Shown here piece by piece: positions 1 through 8,170 of a stretch of 12,814 bases of DNA; positions within the stretch are counted from its first letter, which is position 1, and every line of letters starts with the position of its first letter. A program made the translations under genes and the position numbers. The DNA comes from Alphaproteobacteria bacterium (lineage in GTDB: Bacteria; Pseudomonadota; Alphaproteobacteria; RF32; CAG-239). The notes beneath the pieces were generated by a model. That model did no database searches, had not been told where the DNA came from, and was given only the letters and a program-made list of their open reading frames with translations. The stretch is taken from positions 1-12,814 of the forward strand of contig JAGCOI010000209.1 in NCBI GenBank assembly GCA_017645485.1, given 5' to 3'.

Positions 1-1
1 A

Positions 2-1351
2 AAAATTTTACATCAACAAGGTGTCGATTATGTTGTGAGTGTTGCCGGTTACAGTCTGCTCGGCGGACAAGGTGAAAATGTTGCCATGGCCGTTATCGGA
101 CTTAAAAATTGGAAAGAACGTACATCAAAAAATCTTTCGGCGGAATCGTTGATTCAAAAATTTTCTTTTGAATTTAAGAATACTCAAAATGCCGATATCA
201 ATTTTTTTGCCCCACCATCTATTCCGGGGATAGGCCAATCCGGCGGATTATCGTTTGAACTGCTTGCGTTAAACGGAGCAATAACACCGCAAGAACTGTA
301 TCAAAATTTACAATCTTTACTTCAAAAATTAAATACCTCACCCGAGTTTTCTTATGCTTTCAGCACATTTACTGCCGACACACCGCACATTTATCTTGAT
401 ATAGACCGTAGAAAACTTGAGGCAATGAATGTACCCGTATCTAACTTATTTGAAACATTGCAAAACAATTTAGGCTCGAGATATGTTAATAACATTGCCT
501 TAAACGGACAAGTCAATAAAGTAATTGTTCAGGCGGATTTTGATTACAGACATAATTTGGATGATGTTGAAAATTTATATGTTACGGCCCTAAACGGTTC
601 TCAAATAAAACTGAAAAGCTTTGCAAACATTCATACCGATATCAGTCCGAAAATTATTTCAAGATATAATTTATACACCTCAGCCGCCATCAATGCTCAA
701 AGTGCGGAAAATGTACCAAGCGGCACGGCAATTGATAAAATTTTAGAAATTACCGACCAATTTTTACCGAAAACATTTCGTATTGCATGGACCGGTCTTT
801 CTCTGCAAGAAGTTGAAGCACGCGGATTAGCCGGTATTTTAATTGTGATGGCACTTATTTTTTGTTATTTATTTCTTGTTGCTTTATATGAAAGTTGGAT
901 GTTGTCATTTGCCGTTATGTTTTCAACCGTATTTGCCATTTTAGGTGCATTCCTCGGTTTGCATATTATGGGCGAAAGTCTTAGCATATACGCACAACTC
1001 GGATTAATTATGCTTATCGGCCTGGCTGCTAAAAATGCTATCTTAATTGTTGAATTTACAAAAAATTACCGCAAAGCCGGCTATTCTATTTTAGAGGCTT
1101 CTCAAAAAGGAGCGGGTGAAAGATTCAGAGCTGTTTTGATGACTGCCCTGACATTTATTTTAGGTATTTTCCCGATGCTAATCGTGAAAGGAGCCGGTGC
1201 GGCTTCTCAACGCGCAATCGGTACATCGGTTTTTTTCGGTATGATTGCGGCAACTTTTATCGGTATTATTTTTATTCCGGCATTATTTGCCCTTTTTGAA
1301 ACAATTACGGAAAAATCCACAAAAAAAAGGAATACAAAAAATGAATTATAG
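2..1351 (+). CDS. RND family efflux transporter permease (AcrB/MexB-like), C-terminal part; 5' end outside window
   Basis: Inner-membrane proton-driven pump of the hydrophobe/amphiphile RND family, working with a periplasmic adaptor and an outer-membrane channel. The reading frame is open to base 2 and the residues before the GTG at 35 already match the family, so the gene starts upstream; 449 residues are visible, about the last 43% of a usual ~1040-residue protein. The visible part has the periplasmic porter/docking region (for example [20 protein letters not shown], like the AcrB 'YVNDF..GR...V.VQ' stretch), then five membrane segments equivalent to AcrB TM8-TM12. TM10 keeps the relay lysine in [12 protein letters not shown], and [12 protein letters not shown] precedes TM12. 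The TM4 aspartates lie in the missing half. The stop overlaps the next gene by 11 bases, so translation is probably coupled. Family certain; substrate unknown. Confidence 0.95.
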   Translation, partial: KILHQQGVDYVVSVAGYSLLGGQGENVAMAVIGLKNWKERTSKNLSAESLIQKFSFEFKNTQNADINFFAPPSIPGIGQSGGLSFELLALNGAITPQELYQNLQSLLQKLNTSPEFSYAFSTFTADTPHIYLDIDRRKLEAMNVPVSNLFETLQNNLGSRYVNNIALNGQVNKVIVQADFDYRHNLDDVENLYVTALNGSQIKLKSFANIHTDISPKIISRYNLYTSAAINAQSAENVPSGTAIDKILEITDQFLPKTFRIAWTGLSLQEVEARGLAGILIVMALIFCYLFLVALYESWMLSFAVMFSTVFAILGAFLGLHIMGESLSIYAQLGLIMLIGLAAKNAILIVEFTKNYRKAGYSILEASQKGAGERFRAVLMTALTFILGIFPMLIVKGAGAASQRAIGTSVFFGMIAATFIGIIFIPALFALFETITEKSTKKRNTKNEL

Positions 1352-2741
1352 TCTGTTTATTGTTCTTTTGACCGTTACGGCGTGTTCCGTCGGTCCCGAT
1401 TATAAAACAAGAAATGTGTTTGAGGACAGCCAAATTGCCGAGAGTCTTAATTTGAAACATGTGGGGCATCAAATATCTCCAAAATGGTATAGAAATTTTA
1501 ATGATGAAAATCTCAACATATTGATTGAACAATCATTAACTTCAAACACCGATGTTTTAAGTGCTATTGAAAAATTAAGGCAAGCACGTACGTTGATTAA
1601 AATATCCGAAAAGCAATATTTTCCGATGCTGAATCTAACAGGCGGATATGATTACAGTAAAGCTTCAAAAAATATCGGTTTAAGTGCTGACACCGATTAT
1701 TTTGCCGTCGGATTTGACAGTGACTGGGAAATTGATATTTGGGGTAAGGGACGACGTTTAAATGAACAACGCAGAGCACAATTTTATGCATCATATTACA
1801 CACTGCAAAATATTAAAAATGTTATCACGGCCGAAGTTGCCAATACTTATTTTTCTTTAAAAACACTTGAAGAACAAAAACGTATTGCATTGGAAAATCT
1901 TAAATTACAACAAGATATTTTTAAAACCGTTCAAAACAAATATCAATCCGGTATTGCCGATGAAAGCGCATACAGACAAAGTGCTTATTTGGTTGAAAAA
2001 ACAAAATCTTTGATTCCTTCTTTGGAAACGCAAATTATCGCACAGAAAAATGCTCTTTTAATGTTGACCGGGCGTTTGCCCAATACGGATGATTTTCTTT
2101 TTAAAACACAAAAAAATCCTATAAGGCAAGCTTATCAATACGACTTAAAAAATCTAACGGATTTACCTGTTGATATTATTCGTACCAGACCTGATGTGAA
2201 AGCGGCCGAAAATGATATGATTGCTCAAAATGCTGCTATCGGTCAGGCTGTGGCTTCACTCTATCCGAACATCAGTTTAAGTGCCTTATTTTCTTTACAA
2301 TCAACAAAACTTTCAAATCTTTTTGATCATTCCAGCAAATCTTATGGTTATCAACCGTCTCTGTTGTTACCGATTTTCCATTGGGGGATTTTGGAAAACA
2401 CCGTCAATCTCGAAAAACAAAAGATGGAAGAAACCTATCAAAATTATCGCAAAGCAATATTAACAAGTGTGGAAGAACTTGCCAATACCATAACAGACCT
2501 TAAAAACGAATATCAAACAAATCGTGCAACTCGAAACGGAACATATAATCTGCAAAAAGCCTATCAAGCCATGAAACAAAAGTATAACAGCGGTCTTATA
2601 GAATATTCTTCCCTTTTAGAGATTCAGGAGGATTTATTGCAATCACAAACAGCCTTGGCTCAATCCGACGGAGCGATATTAAAAAAAATTATCGCTTTTT
2701 ATAAAGCAACAGGCGGCGGTTATAATAACGTATTGCCTTAA
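1341..2741 (+). CDS. Outer-membrane efflux lipoprotein, NodT/OprM family (RND partner)
   Basis: TolC-type outer-membrane channel for the RND pump encoded just upstream. I chose ATG 1341, giving 466 residues, although the frame stays open to 1245: from 1341 the protein starts with a short lipoprotein signal peptide ([15 protein letters not shown], lipobox V-T-A-C, lipidated Cys15), and AAGGAA lies about 8 bases upstream. The next residues, SVGPDYK, are the hallmark N-terminus of NodT-type factors. Two outer-membrane-efflux repeats follow; the second opens with the conserved [10 protein letters not shown] and continues with the LYPNISLSA stretch. The length is normal (450-490). It overlaps the permease gene by 11 bases, as is usual for the last gene of an adaptor-permease-channel operon. 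No clear intrinsic terminator follows. Which compounds leave through it cannot be read from the sequence. Confidence 0.95.
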   Translation: MNYSLFIVLLTVTACSVGPDYKTRNVFEDSQIAESLNLKHVGHQISPKWYRNFNDENLNILIEQSLTSNTDVLSAIEKLRQARTLIKISEKQYFPMLNLTGGYDYSKASKNIGLSADTDYFAVGFDSDWEIDIWGKGRRLNEQRRAQFYASYYTLQNIKNVITAEVANTYFSLKTLEEQKRIALENLKLQQDIFKTVQNKYQSGIADESAYRQSAYLVEKTKSLIPSLETQIIAQKNALLMLTGRLPNTDDFLFKTQKNPIRQAYQYDLKNLTDLPVDIIRTRPDVKAAENDMIAQNAAIGQAVASLYPNISLSALFSLQSTKLSNLFDHSSKSYGYQPSLLLPIFHWGILENTVNLEKQKMEETYQNYRKAILTSVEELANTITDLKNEYQTNRATRNGTYNLQKAYQAMKQKYNSGLIEYSSLLEIQEDLLQSQTALAQSDGAILKKIIAFYKATGGGYNNVLP

Positions 2742-2760
2742 CAAATTTCATTGCTTTTTT

Positions 2761-2769
2761 TGATATAAT
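2761..2769 (+). promoter_or_regulatory. Extended -10 promoter for the acyltransferase gene
   Basis: TGATATAAT is a perfect extended -10 element (TGn followed by TATAAT at 2764-2769). No convincing -35 hexamer lies 16-18 bases upstream, which extended -10 promoters tolerate. Transcription would start near 2776, giving a leader of about 37 bases before ATG 2813. It lies 20 bases after the efflux stop codon, so the acyltransferase is probably a separate unit. Caveat: AT-rich DNA makes such matches by chance. Confidence 0.5.
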
Positions 2770-2812
2770 TTGATATATGTACAAATCAAGATGACTAGTA
2801 CGGAAATATCAA

Positions 2813-3967
2813 ATGACCTTTAAAAAAAGCTTTTCTTTGAAAAATATTACAAATAACAGAATATCTTGGATAGACGGCTTAAAAGGGCTTGCTATGTTGC
2901 TTATTTTAATGATGCATACCGGCTCGGATAAAGGTGTTCATATTTTTGGAATGTATACGGATAAGTTCTTTTTAAGGCTAGGCGGTAACGGCTGGATAGG
3001 TGTTGTACTGTTTTTTCTTCTTTCAGGCTTTTTATCATATCACAGTTTATATGCTTATTTTAAAAACGCTGATTATTCTCTTAAAACCGTTACGGCTTGG
3101 ATAAAATACAGATTTATACGATTGATACCTTTATTTTATTTGGCTGTATTGATTGGTTTTTTGTGGCATGAGCATTATCTTTGGCTTGGCAGTCTCGGAT
3201 ATCCCAAAATTAAAAATTTAATCATAAATCTTTTATTTATTCACGGATTTTTTCCGAATTATTGTGCCAATATTTTAGGCATAGAATGGTATGTCGGCGT
3301 GTTGGCAATTTTTATATGTTTGGTACCGTTCATCTTTAAGATTGTCAATTCATTAAATAAAAGTTTGGTACTGTTTGCCATATCTGTTGTTATAACATAT
3401 TTTATGAAACAATATCTCAATTCGTTAACCCCGGTCGGAATACATCTTCCCGTATATAAAAATTTTGTAAATGCTTTCAGTATTATTGAAAATTTTTCAA
3501 CATTATGTCTGGGCATTGTCTTGTTTTATCTATATCAATACATAACGAACCTATCCGTTTGCCATAAAATCGGTATTTCTTATGTTTTAATGATGGTAAG
3601 TTTTGTTTTATTGTATCAAAATTTATATGCTCAAAGCACTTTTTTATTGATGAATACTCATACCGTATGGGCTCTTTGTTTTGCTTTACTTATCATCTCA
3701 CAAATGATACATGAAAATTTTTTAATTTGTAATCTTGTATTCAAATTTATCGGACGCTATTCATGGCCTATTTATTTGTTTCATTTCTTCTTAATTGATT
3801 TATACAGAAAAAACATAGCCGTCAAAACAAATTATCCGATGGTTAATTGGGTTATCGAATTCGTTTTTATAGTGGTGTGTTGTTGCTTATTGTCTTTTGT
3901 TTTGACTAAATATATTGATCGTCCGCTTATTTCTTTCTTATCTCGTCATTCAAACGCTCATAAATAA
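2813..3967 (+). CDS. Acyltransferase 3 family membrane protein (OafA/NodX-like)
   Basis: Predicted integral-membrane O-acyltransferase of the Acyl_transf_3 family (384 residues, normal for a stand-alone domain), which moves acetyl or similar groups onto surface glycans or other exported molecules. The N-terminus carries the family signature WIDGLKGLAMLLILMMHTG (residues 19-37). The R-X10-H motif of OafA-type enzymes appears as K24-X10-H35. NGWIGVVLFFLLSGFLSYHS (about 59-78) matches the conserved 'W.GV..FF.LSGF' block, and YRFIRLIPLFY follows. About ten hydrophobic segments run to the end, with a short cytoplasmic tail. GGA at 2802-2804 serves as ribosome binding site. No glycan cluster surrounds it, so the acceptor is unknown. 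It is notably rich in A, T and hydrophobic codons. Confidence 0.88.
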   Translation: MTFKKSFSLKNITNNRISWIDGLKGLAMLLILMMHTGSDKGVHIFGMYTDKFFLRLGGNGWIGVVLFFLLSGFLSYHSLYAYFKNADYSLKTVTAWIKYRFIRLIPLFYLAVLIGFLWHEHYLWLGSLGYPKIKNLIINLLFIHGFFPNYCANILGIEWYVGVLAIFICLVPFIFKIVNSLNKSLVLFAISVVITYFMKQYLNSLTPVGIHLPVYKNFVNAFSIIENFSTLCLGIVLFYLYQYITNLSVCHKIGISYVLMMVSFVLLYQNLYAQSTFLLMNTHTVWALCFALLIISQMIHENFLICNLVFKFIGRYSWPIYLFHFFLIDLYRKNIAVKTNYPMVNWVIEFVFIVVCCCLLSFVLTKYIDRPLISFLSRHSNAHK

Positions 3968-3995
3968 ATTCGGTATTTTGTAAAAAATCTTTTAC

Positions 3996-4035
3996 TTGCT
4001 TTATAAACAAAATCAGAGTATATAGATTGTATACT
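3996..4035 (+). promoter_or_regulatory. Weak promoter candidate with an inverted repeat upstream of the GalU-like gene
   Basis: TTGCTT (3996-4001), 17 bases, TATATA (4019-4024) is a weak sigma70-like match. TATACT (4030-4035) is a second possible -10 without a good -35. AGTATA (4017-4022) and TATACT (4030-4035) form a perfect 6-base inverted repeat separated by 7 bases, which could be an operator, but AT-rich DNA makes chance repeats likely. Confidence 0.3.
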
Positions 4036-4061
4036 ATTATTTTTTTGTAGGAGAATTTGAA

Positions 4062-4949
4062 ATGTTTGCCAAACCCGAAGTTTGTATTTTACCCGTTGCC
4101 GGACTTTCAACGCGCAACTTACCGGCCACAAAGGTTTTACATAAAGGCTTTTTAACCCTAAACAATTTACCGATTATTTCATATGCCGTTGATTGTTGTA
4201 AACAGATAGGTATTAAGGAAATCGTGTTTATATACAGCGACCAGTCATGCAAACATTTATACGAGCAATATTATGCACCCTACCCGTTTTTGGAAAATTA
4301 CTTAAAAGAAAAAAATAAGCTTGATTTATTAAAGCTTTTACAAGATGCCATTCCCGAAGGCATGAAGTTTTCTTTTGCTTTACAGGAAAAGCCTTTAGGT
4401 AACGGTCATGCCATTTTAATGGCTAAAGAAATTGTCGGCAAACGTAATTTTATTGTGATGTGGCCTGATGATGTGTATATCAATTTTAACGGTCCGTGTG
4501 TTTTACAAGAGCTCGTTGATGTTTATCAAAAAACAGGCGGTGTTGTTGAGAATATTATGGAATTTAAACGCGAAGAAATGGTGCGTTACGGTGCCTTGGT
4601 TGATGCCAAACGTGATGGAAATATGGTTCATGCCAAAGGTTTGGTTGAAAAGCCGGCTTTAGAAGAGGTGCCGTCTAATTTTGCAAGCATGGGGCCCTAC
4701 ATTTTGCCGAATGTTGTGATGGATTTATTACCGATTGTAAAAAAAGGCAATAACGGTGAAATCAATTTGACCGATGCAATTAATTTGGCTGTGCAACAAG
4801 GTGAACCTTTAACAGGCGTTTTATGCAAAGCAGAACGTTTTGATTGCGGTACCAATAAGGATTTAGCCAAGGCTAATCTTAAACTGACTTTAATACAAAA
4901 CCCTGACATGCGCGCCTACGCTAAAGAAATTTTGAAAAATTTGGATTAA
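4062..4949 (+). CDS. galU: UTP-glucose-1-phosphate uridylyltransferase family protein (GalU-like)
   Basis: Cytoplasmic nucleotidyltransferase that makes UDP-glucose from UTP and glucose-1-phosphate for envelope polysaccharides. The 295 residues match the GalU length. Motifs in order: nucleotide-binding loop LPVAGLSTRNLPATK (10-24), QEKPLGNGHAILMA (108-121, family 'GLGHAV'), WPDD metal site (134-137), VEKP sugar-phosphate contact (195-198), PSNFASMGPYIL (204-215, family 'PSNLAIVGRYVL'), GEINLTDAI (232-240) and FDCGT (260-264). Several normally strict positions differ: GLGTR is GLSTR, PKEMLP is HKGFLTL, GLGHA is GNGHA and GRY is GPY. So the fold and family are clear, but the exact sugar or nucleotide is less certain, and this could be a divergent paralogue. 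ATG 4062 has GGAG about 8 bases upstream. It converges on the ZIP gene with 5 bases between stops. Confidence 0.83.
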   Translation: MFAKPEVCILPVAGLSTRNLPATKVLHKGFLTLNNLPIISYAVDCCKQIGIKEIVFIYSDQSCKHLYEQYYAPYPFLENYLKEKNKLDLLKLLQDAIPEGMKFSFALQEKPLGNGHAILMAKEIVGKRNFIVMWPDDVYINFNGPCVLQELVDVYQKTGGVVENIMEFKREEMVRYGALVDAKRDGNMVHAKGLVEKPALEEVPSNFASMGPYILPNVVMDLLPIVKKGNNGEINLTDAINLAVQQGEPLTGVLCKAERFDCGTNKDLAKANLKLTLIQNPDMRAYAKEILKNLD

Positions 4950-4954
4950 AGGTG

Positions 4955-5746
4955 TTATTCGCCCAAAACCATAAATAAATAACTCATTACGATAAAACCG
5001 GTAAATACGGCAAAGGCTGATTTATCTGTTTCTTTATAACCGTATGTTTCCGGCAAAATTTCGTTAATAACAACAAAAAGCAATGTGCCGCCGGCCATAG
5101 CCATGGCAAGAGGAATAAGCGATTGAGAAACACCGATAAATAAAAGACCTATCAACGCACCTAACGGTTGAATCATACCGATGGCAATAGATGTGCATGC
5201 CGACTTAAATTTTGAAACACCGGCGGCCACAAGTGAAATCGCAATTGTTAATCCCTCAGGAATATTATGTAAGGCAATACCGATTAATAAACTCATCGGA
5301 TTAATAAACTCTTCGGCACTATACGCCACACCGACGGCCAACCCTTCCGGAAATTTATGAAGTGATATGGCAATTATAAAAAGCCATGCCTTTTTCAAAT
5401 CAAATTTTGCGCCGTGACGTACCATATTGTTATGTTCATGCGGCAATACGGCATTTAATATCCAAACCAAAGCCACACCGACAGCAACAGCACCGCAATA
5501 AGCAAAACCCGCAACATGAATATCTGAATAAAAAGTAATCAGTTGAGACATTGCCGGAACGAGCAATGCAAAAAACGAGGCCGACAGCATAACACCTGCG
5601 GCAAGATTAAGTAAAACATTGATATTTGTTTGCGTATATTTACGTTTTAAAAAAATAGAAAAACCGCCCACACCGGTAAACAAACCGGCAATCAGCGCAC
5701 CTAAAAAACCATGTACAAAATTAATATTTGAAAAAACATCACTCAT
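4955..5746 (-). CDS. ZIP family divalent metal transporter (GufA/ZupT-like)
   Basis: Inner-membrane importer of Zn2+ or similar divalent cations; 263 residues with about eight membrane segments, the normal size for bacterial ZIPs. Both metal-site signatures are intact: H130-KFPEG in TM4 and H160-NIPEG in TM5. A short histidine-containing cytoplasmic loop (PHEH, 102-105) lies between TM3 and TM4, and GGTLLFVVINEILPET (219-234) matches the conserved TM7 region. ATG 5746 is preceded by AGGA about 10 bases away. The start codon lies inside the previous gene (8-base overlap), so it is the last, probably translationally coupled member of the gatCAB operon. Zn2+ is the likeliest substrate, but bacterial ZIPs also carry Fe, Mn and Co. 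No metal-responsive operator is visible, because the gene lacks its own promoter. Confidence 0.92.
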   Translation of the reverse strand: MSDVFSNINFVHGFLGALIAGLFTGVGGFSIFLKRKYTQTNINVLLNLAAGVMLSASFFALLVPAMSQLITFYSDIHVAGFAYCGAVAVGVALVWILNAVLPHEHNNMVRHGAKFDLKKAWLFIIAISLHKFPEGLAVGVAYSAEEFINPMSLLIGIALHNIPEGLTIAISLVAAGVSKFKSACTSIAIGMIQPLGALIGLLFIGVSQSLIPLAMAMAGGTLLFVVINEILPETYGYKETDKSAFAVFTGFIVMSYLFMVLGE

Positions 5747-6707
5747 TATTTTCTTTTCCTTTTGAACGTTTCAAATGATCCATCGAAATCGTTTTTGTTT
5801 CTAATTTTTCCTTAAAAATTTCACAAAATTTATCTCGCATCAGCTGTGCATTTTCAACATCGGCAAACGAAATATTGGCAGAACAGTTGTCATCTTTTTG
5901 AATGCTACCGCCGCAAGCTTTAAATAACCCATCAATCAGACAAAGGGTTGAAAGCATATCATAAGCCATTGTTGTCGGATTTTCGGCATCTTTTAAAAGC
6001 ATCAATTCTTGATAAACCGGATTTCTGCTTTTAGAAATATTATCAAGGCAACCGTAATCCATTTCAAGATGTTCGGCACATAAAGCCGGAACAATCGTCA
6101 TACGCAAACCTTTGTTTTGTGCGTAATCAAACAAATATTTTGCGGCATCTTGACAATATTTAAAATTATAACACTCCAAATTCGGTAAATAATATCCGTG
6201 TTCATCTTTGTTTTGTAAAACACTGCCCATTACAACAACTTTTTTGATTTTTTTCAAAACCGTATCATGCGTGGCTTTAATATATTTAACAAAATCATCA
6301 AAAGGTGCATTCAAGAGAATATATACATTTTTATCTTTAACGGTTTTCATATATTCCTGCAAAAAAATCGTGCCGCTTCTGTGAACGGTAACACCGGCAT
6401 TTTCGATAATACCCGTAAAATCATTTTCAATATAATGATTTTCCAACTCTTCGTTTTGAATATCATAATCGCCGCCCGGAACAGCCCTTACAAACGGATA
6501 GCCGAGATGCGCCATGGCACCTTTTGCAAAAATAGCACGGCGACGACGAACTTCATAAGTTCCGAGTTGTGTTATAATACCGCGGATATTGATAAGCTTT
6601 AAGTCAGCCAAATAAGCCAAAATCACCAGTGAAGCCAAATCGTCCGAATAATTATTGATATCCGTCCACACCAAGACTTCGGGTATTTTTTTCTCTTTTT
6701 TAGGCAT
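5739..6707 (-). CDS. Nucleoside-hydrolase-like protein (IUNH/DUF1593-type fold), substrate unknown
   Basis: Probable cytoplasmic member of the inosine-uridine nucleoside N-ribohydrolase superfamily (322 residues, normal length; no signal peptide). The N-terminal strand and aspartate cluster VLVWTDINNYSDDLASL (11-27) resembles the Ca2+-binding DTDPGxDD motif but has two extra residues. KKVVVMGS (155-162) matches 'rvVvMGG', and NLECYNFKYCQDAAKYLF (176-193) matches 'aEfN...DpeAA..vf'. MAYDMLSTL (247-255) sits where family members have HDPLA, so Asp250 is kept and the active-site His is Tyr249. The GPLTN stretch is NAPFDD. The degenerate motifs make ordinary nucleoside hydrolysis uncertain; another N-glycosidic substrate, or a non-catalytic role, is possible. 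It starts 3 bases after the gatB stop, with AAGG close to ATG, and overlaps the ZIP gene by 8 bases. Confidence 0.7.
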   Translation of the reverse strand: MPKKEKKIPEVLVWTDINNYSDDLASLVILAYLADLKLINIRGIITQLGTYEVRRRRAIFAKGAMAHLGYPFVRAVPGGDYDIQNEELENHYIENDFTGIIENAGVTVHRSGTIFLQEYMKTVKDKNVYILLNAPFDDFVKYIKATHDTVLKKIKKVVVMGSVLQNKDEHGYYLPNLECYNFKYCQDAAKYLFDYAQNKGLRMTIVPALCAEHLEMDYGCLDNISKSRNPVYQELMLLKDAENPTTMAYDMLSTLCLIDGLFKACGGSIQKDDNCSANISFADVENAQLMRDKFCEIFKEKLETKTISMDHLKRSKGKENNE

Positions 6708-6710
6708 ACC

Positions 6711-8168
6711 TTACTTATCCAATTTATCTTTCAGTAATTGATTAACCATTTGAGGATTTGCCGAACCTTTTGAAGCCTTCATCACCTGCCCGACAAACCA
6801 TCCGAACAAATTCGTTTTTCCGCTTTTATAAGCTGCTAAATTATCTGCATTCGAAGCAATCACTTCATCAACGATTTTTTCAATTTGAGAAGAATCGGTA
6901 ACCTGTTTTAAGCCTTTTTCTTCAACAATTTTGATAGGAGACTGACCTGTTTCAAACATCAATGCAAAAACATCTTTTGCAATTTTACCGCTGATGGTGT
7001 TATTTGTGATTAAATCAACCAACTGACCGATCATTTCAGGCTTAATCGGCGACTGTTCAAGTGTTAATTTGTCTGCATTTAAGCGTGCAAAGAAATCACC
7101 CAAAATCCAGTTAGCAACCTTTTTGCCGTCATGACCTTTAGCCGCTTTTTCGAAGAAATCGGCCGTCTCGCGTGATTCGGTTAACAAATCCGCGTCATAA
7201 GCCGTTAAGTTAAAATCTCTCATAAAGCGCTCTTTTTTTGCATCAGGCAATTCAACCATTTGAGCTCTGATATTTTCAATATATTCATCCGTTAAATCAA
7301 GCGGCGGTAAATCCGGCTCCGGAAAATAGCGATAATCATCGGCATATTCTTTTTTGCGCATAAATTTTGTTTGTCCTGTTGCTTGGTCAAATCGACAGGT
7401 TTGCTGTTCAATCGTTCCGCCTTGTTCATATACTTCAACTTGGCGTTTAGCTTCGCTTTCAATGGCCTGCATTGCAAATTTAACGGAGTTCACATTTTTG
7501 ACTTCGGCACGTTCGCGCAAGCCCTGTTCTCCTTTTAAGCGAACGGAAATACTTGCATCACAACGCATGGAGCCTTCATCCATATTACCGTCACAAGTGC
7601 CTAAATAACGCACAATCGAACGTAACTTTTTCAAAAAAGCACCGGCTTCTTCAGGCGATCTGAAATCCGGTTCTGTCACGATTTCCATTAAACCAACCCC
7701 TGCTCTGTTAAAATCCACATAGGTTTTTTTAGGGTTTAAATCATGTATGGATTTGGCCGCATCCTGTTCAATATGAATACGTGTAATACCGATATTTTTT
7801 GAGGTGCCGTCAGATAAATCAATTTTGACATTGCCTTTGCCGACTATCGGGTATTCGTATTGCGTAATTTGGTAGCCGTTCGGTTGGTCGGCGTAAAAAT
7901 AGTTTTTACGTGAAAAAACGGAGTGTTTATTGATTTGAGCATTTAAACCCAATCCGGTCTTAACGGCCTGACGTACACACTCTTTATTTAAAACCGGAAG
8001 CATTCCCGGCATACCGGCATCAATAAACGACACATTCTCATTGGCATCATCGCCGAATTCTGTTGATGCACCCGAAAAGATTTTAGATTTTGAAATAATT
8101 TGGCAGTGAATTTCCAAACCGCAAACAATTTCCCATTCGTTTTTTTCTGTTTTAATGGTGTATGTCAT
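6711..8168 (-). CDS. gatB: Aspartyl/glutamyl-tRNA(Asn/Gln) amidotransferase subunit B
   Basis: tRNA-binding and kinase subunit of GatCAB. It phosphorylates mischarged Glu-tRNA(Gln) (or Asp-tRNA(Asn)) with ATP and receives ammonia from GatA to make Gln-tRNA (or Asn-tRNA). The 485 residues give full length. Visible signatures: WEIVCGLEIHCQ (12-23), the RKNYFYADQPNGYQITQYEY block (family 'RKNYFYPDLPKGYQISQ'), GVGLMEIVTEPDF, and CDGNMDEGSMRCD in the catalytic cradle. The C-terminal YqeY-like tail domain ends in PQMVNQLLKDKLDK. ATG 8168 has AGAGGAA about 7 bases upstream and lies 2 bases after the gatA stop. Together with a complete gatC and gatA, it indicates that the organism relies on indirect tRNA amidation. 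Confidence 0.98.
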   Translation of the reverse strand: MTYTIKTEKNEWEIVCGLEIHCQIISKSKIFSGASTEFGDDANENVSFIDAGMPGMLPVLNKECVRQAVKTGLGLNAQINKHSVFSRKNYFYADQPNGYQITQYEYPIVGKGNVKIDLSDGTSKNIGITRIHIEQDAAKSIHDLNPKKTYVDFNRAGVGLMEIVTEPDFRSPEEAGAFLKKLRSIVRYLGTCDGNMDEGSMRCDASISVRLKGEQGLRERAEVKNVNSVKFAMQAIESEAKRQVEVYEQGGTIEQQTCRFDQATGQTKFMRKKEYADDYRYFPEPDLPPLDLTDEYIENIRAQMVELPDAKKERFMRDFNLTAYDADLLTESRETADFFEKAAKGHDGKKVANWILGDFFARLNADKLTLEQSPIKPEMIGQLVDLITNNTISGKIAKDVFALMFETGQSPIKIVEEKGLKQVTDSSQIEKIVDEVIASNADNLAAYKSGKTNLFGWFVGQVMKASKGSANPQMVNQLLKDKLDK

Positions 8169-8170
8169 GT

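Noticed and set aside
1245..1340. Longer N-terminus for the outer-membrane factor (start at TTG 1245)
   Set aside because: It would overlap the permease gene by over 100 bases and bury the lipoprotein signal peptide. ATG 1341 has a ribosome binding site and gives a textbook lipobox.
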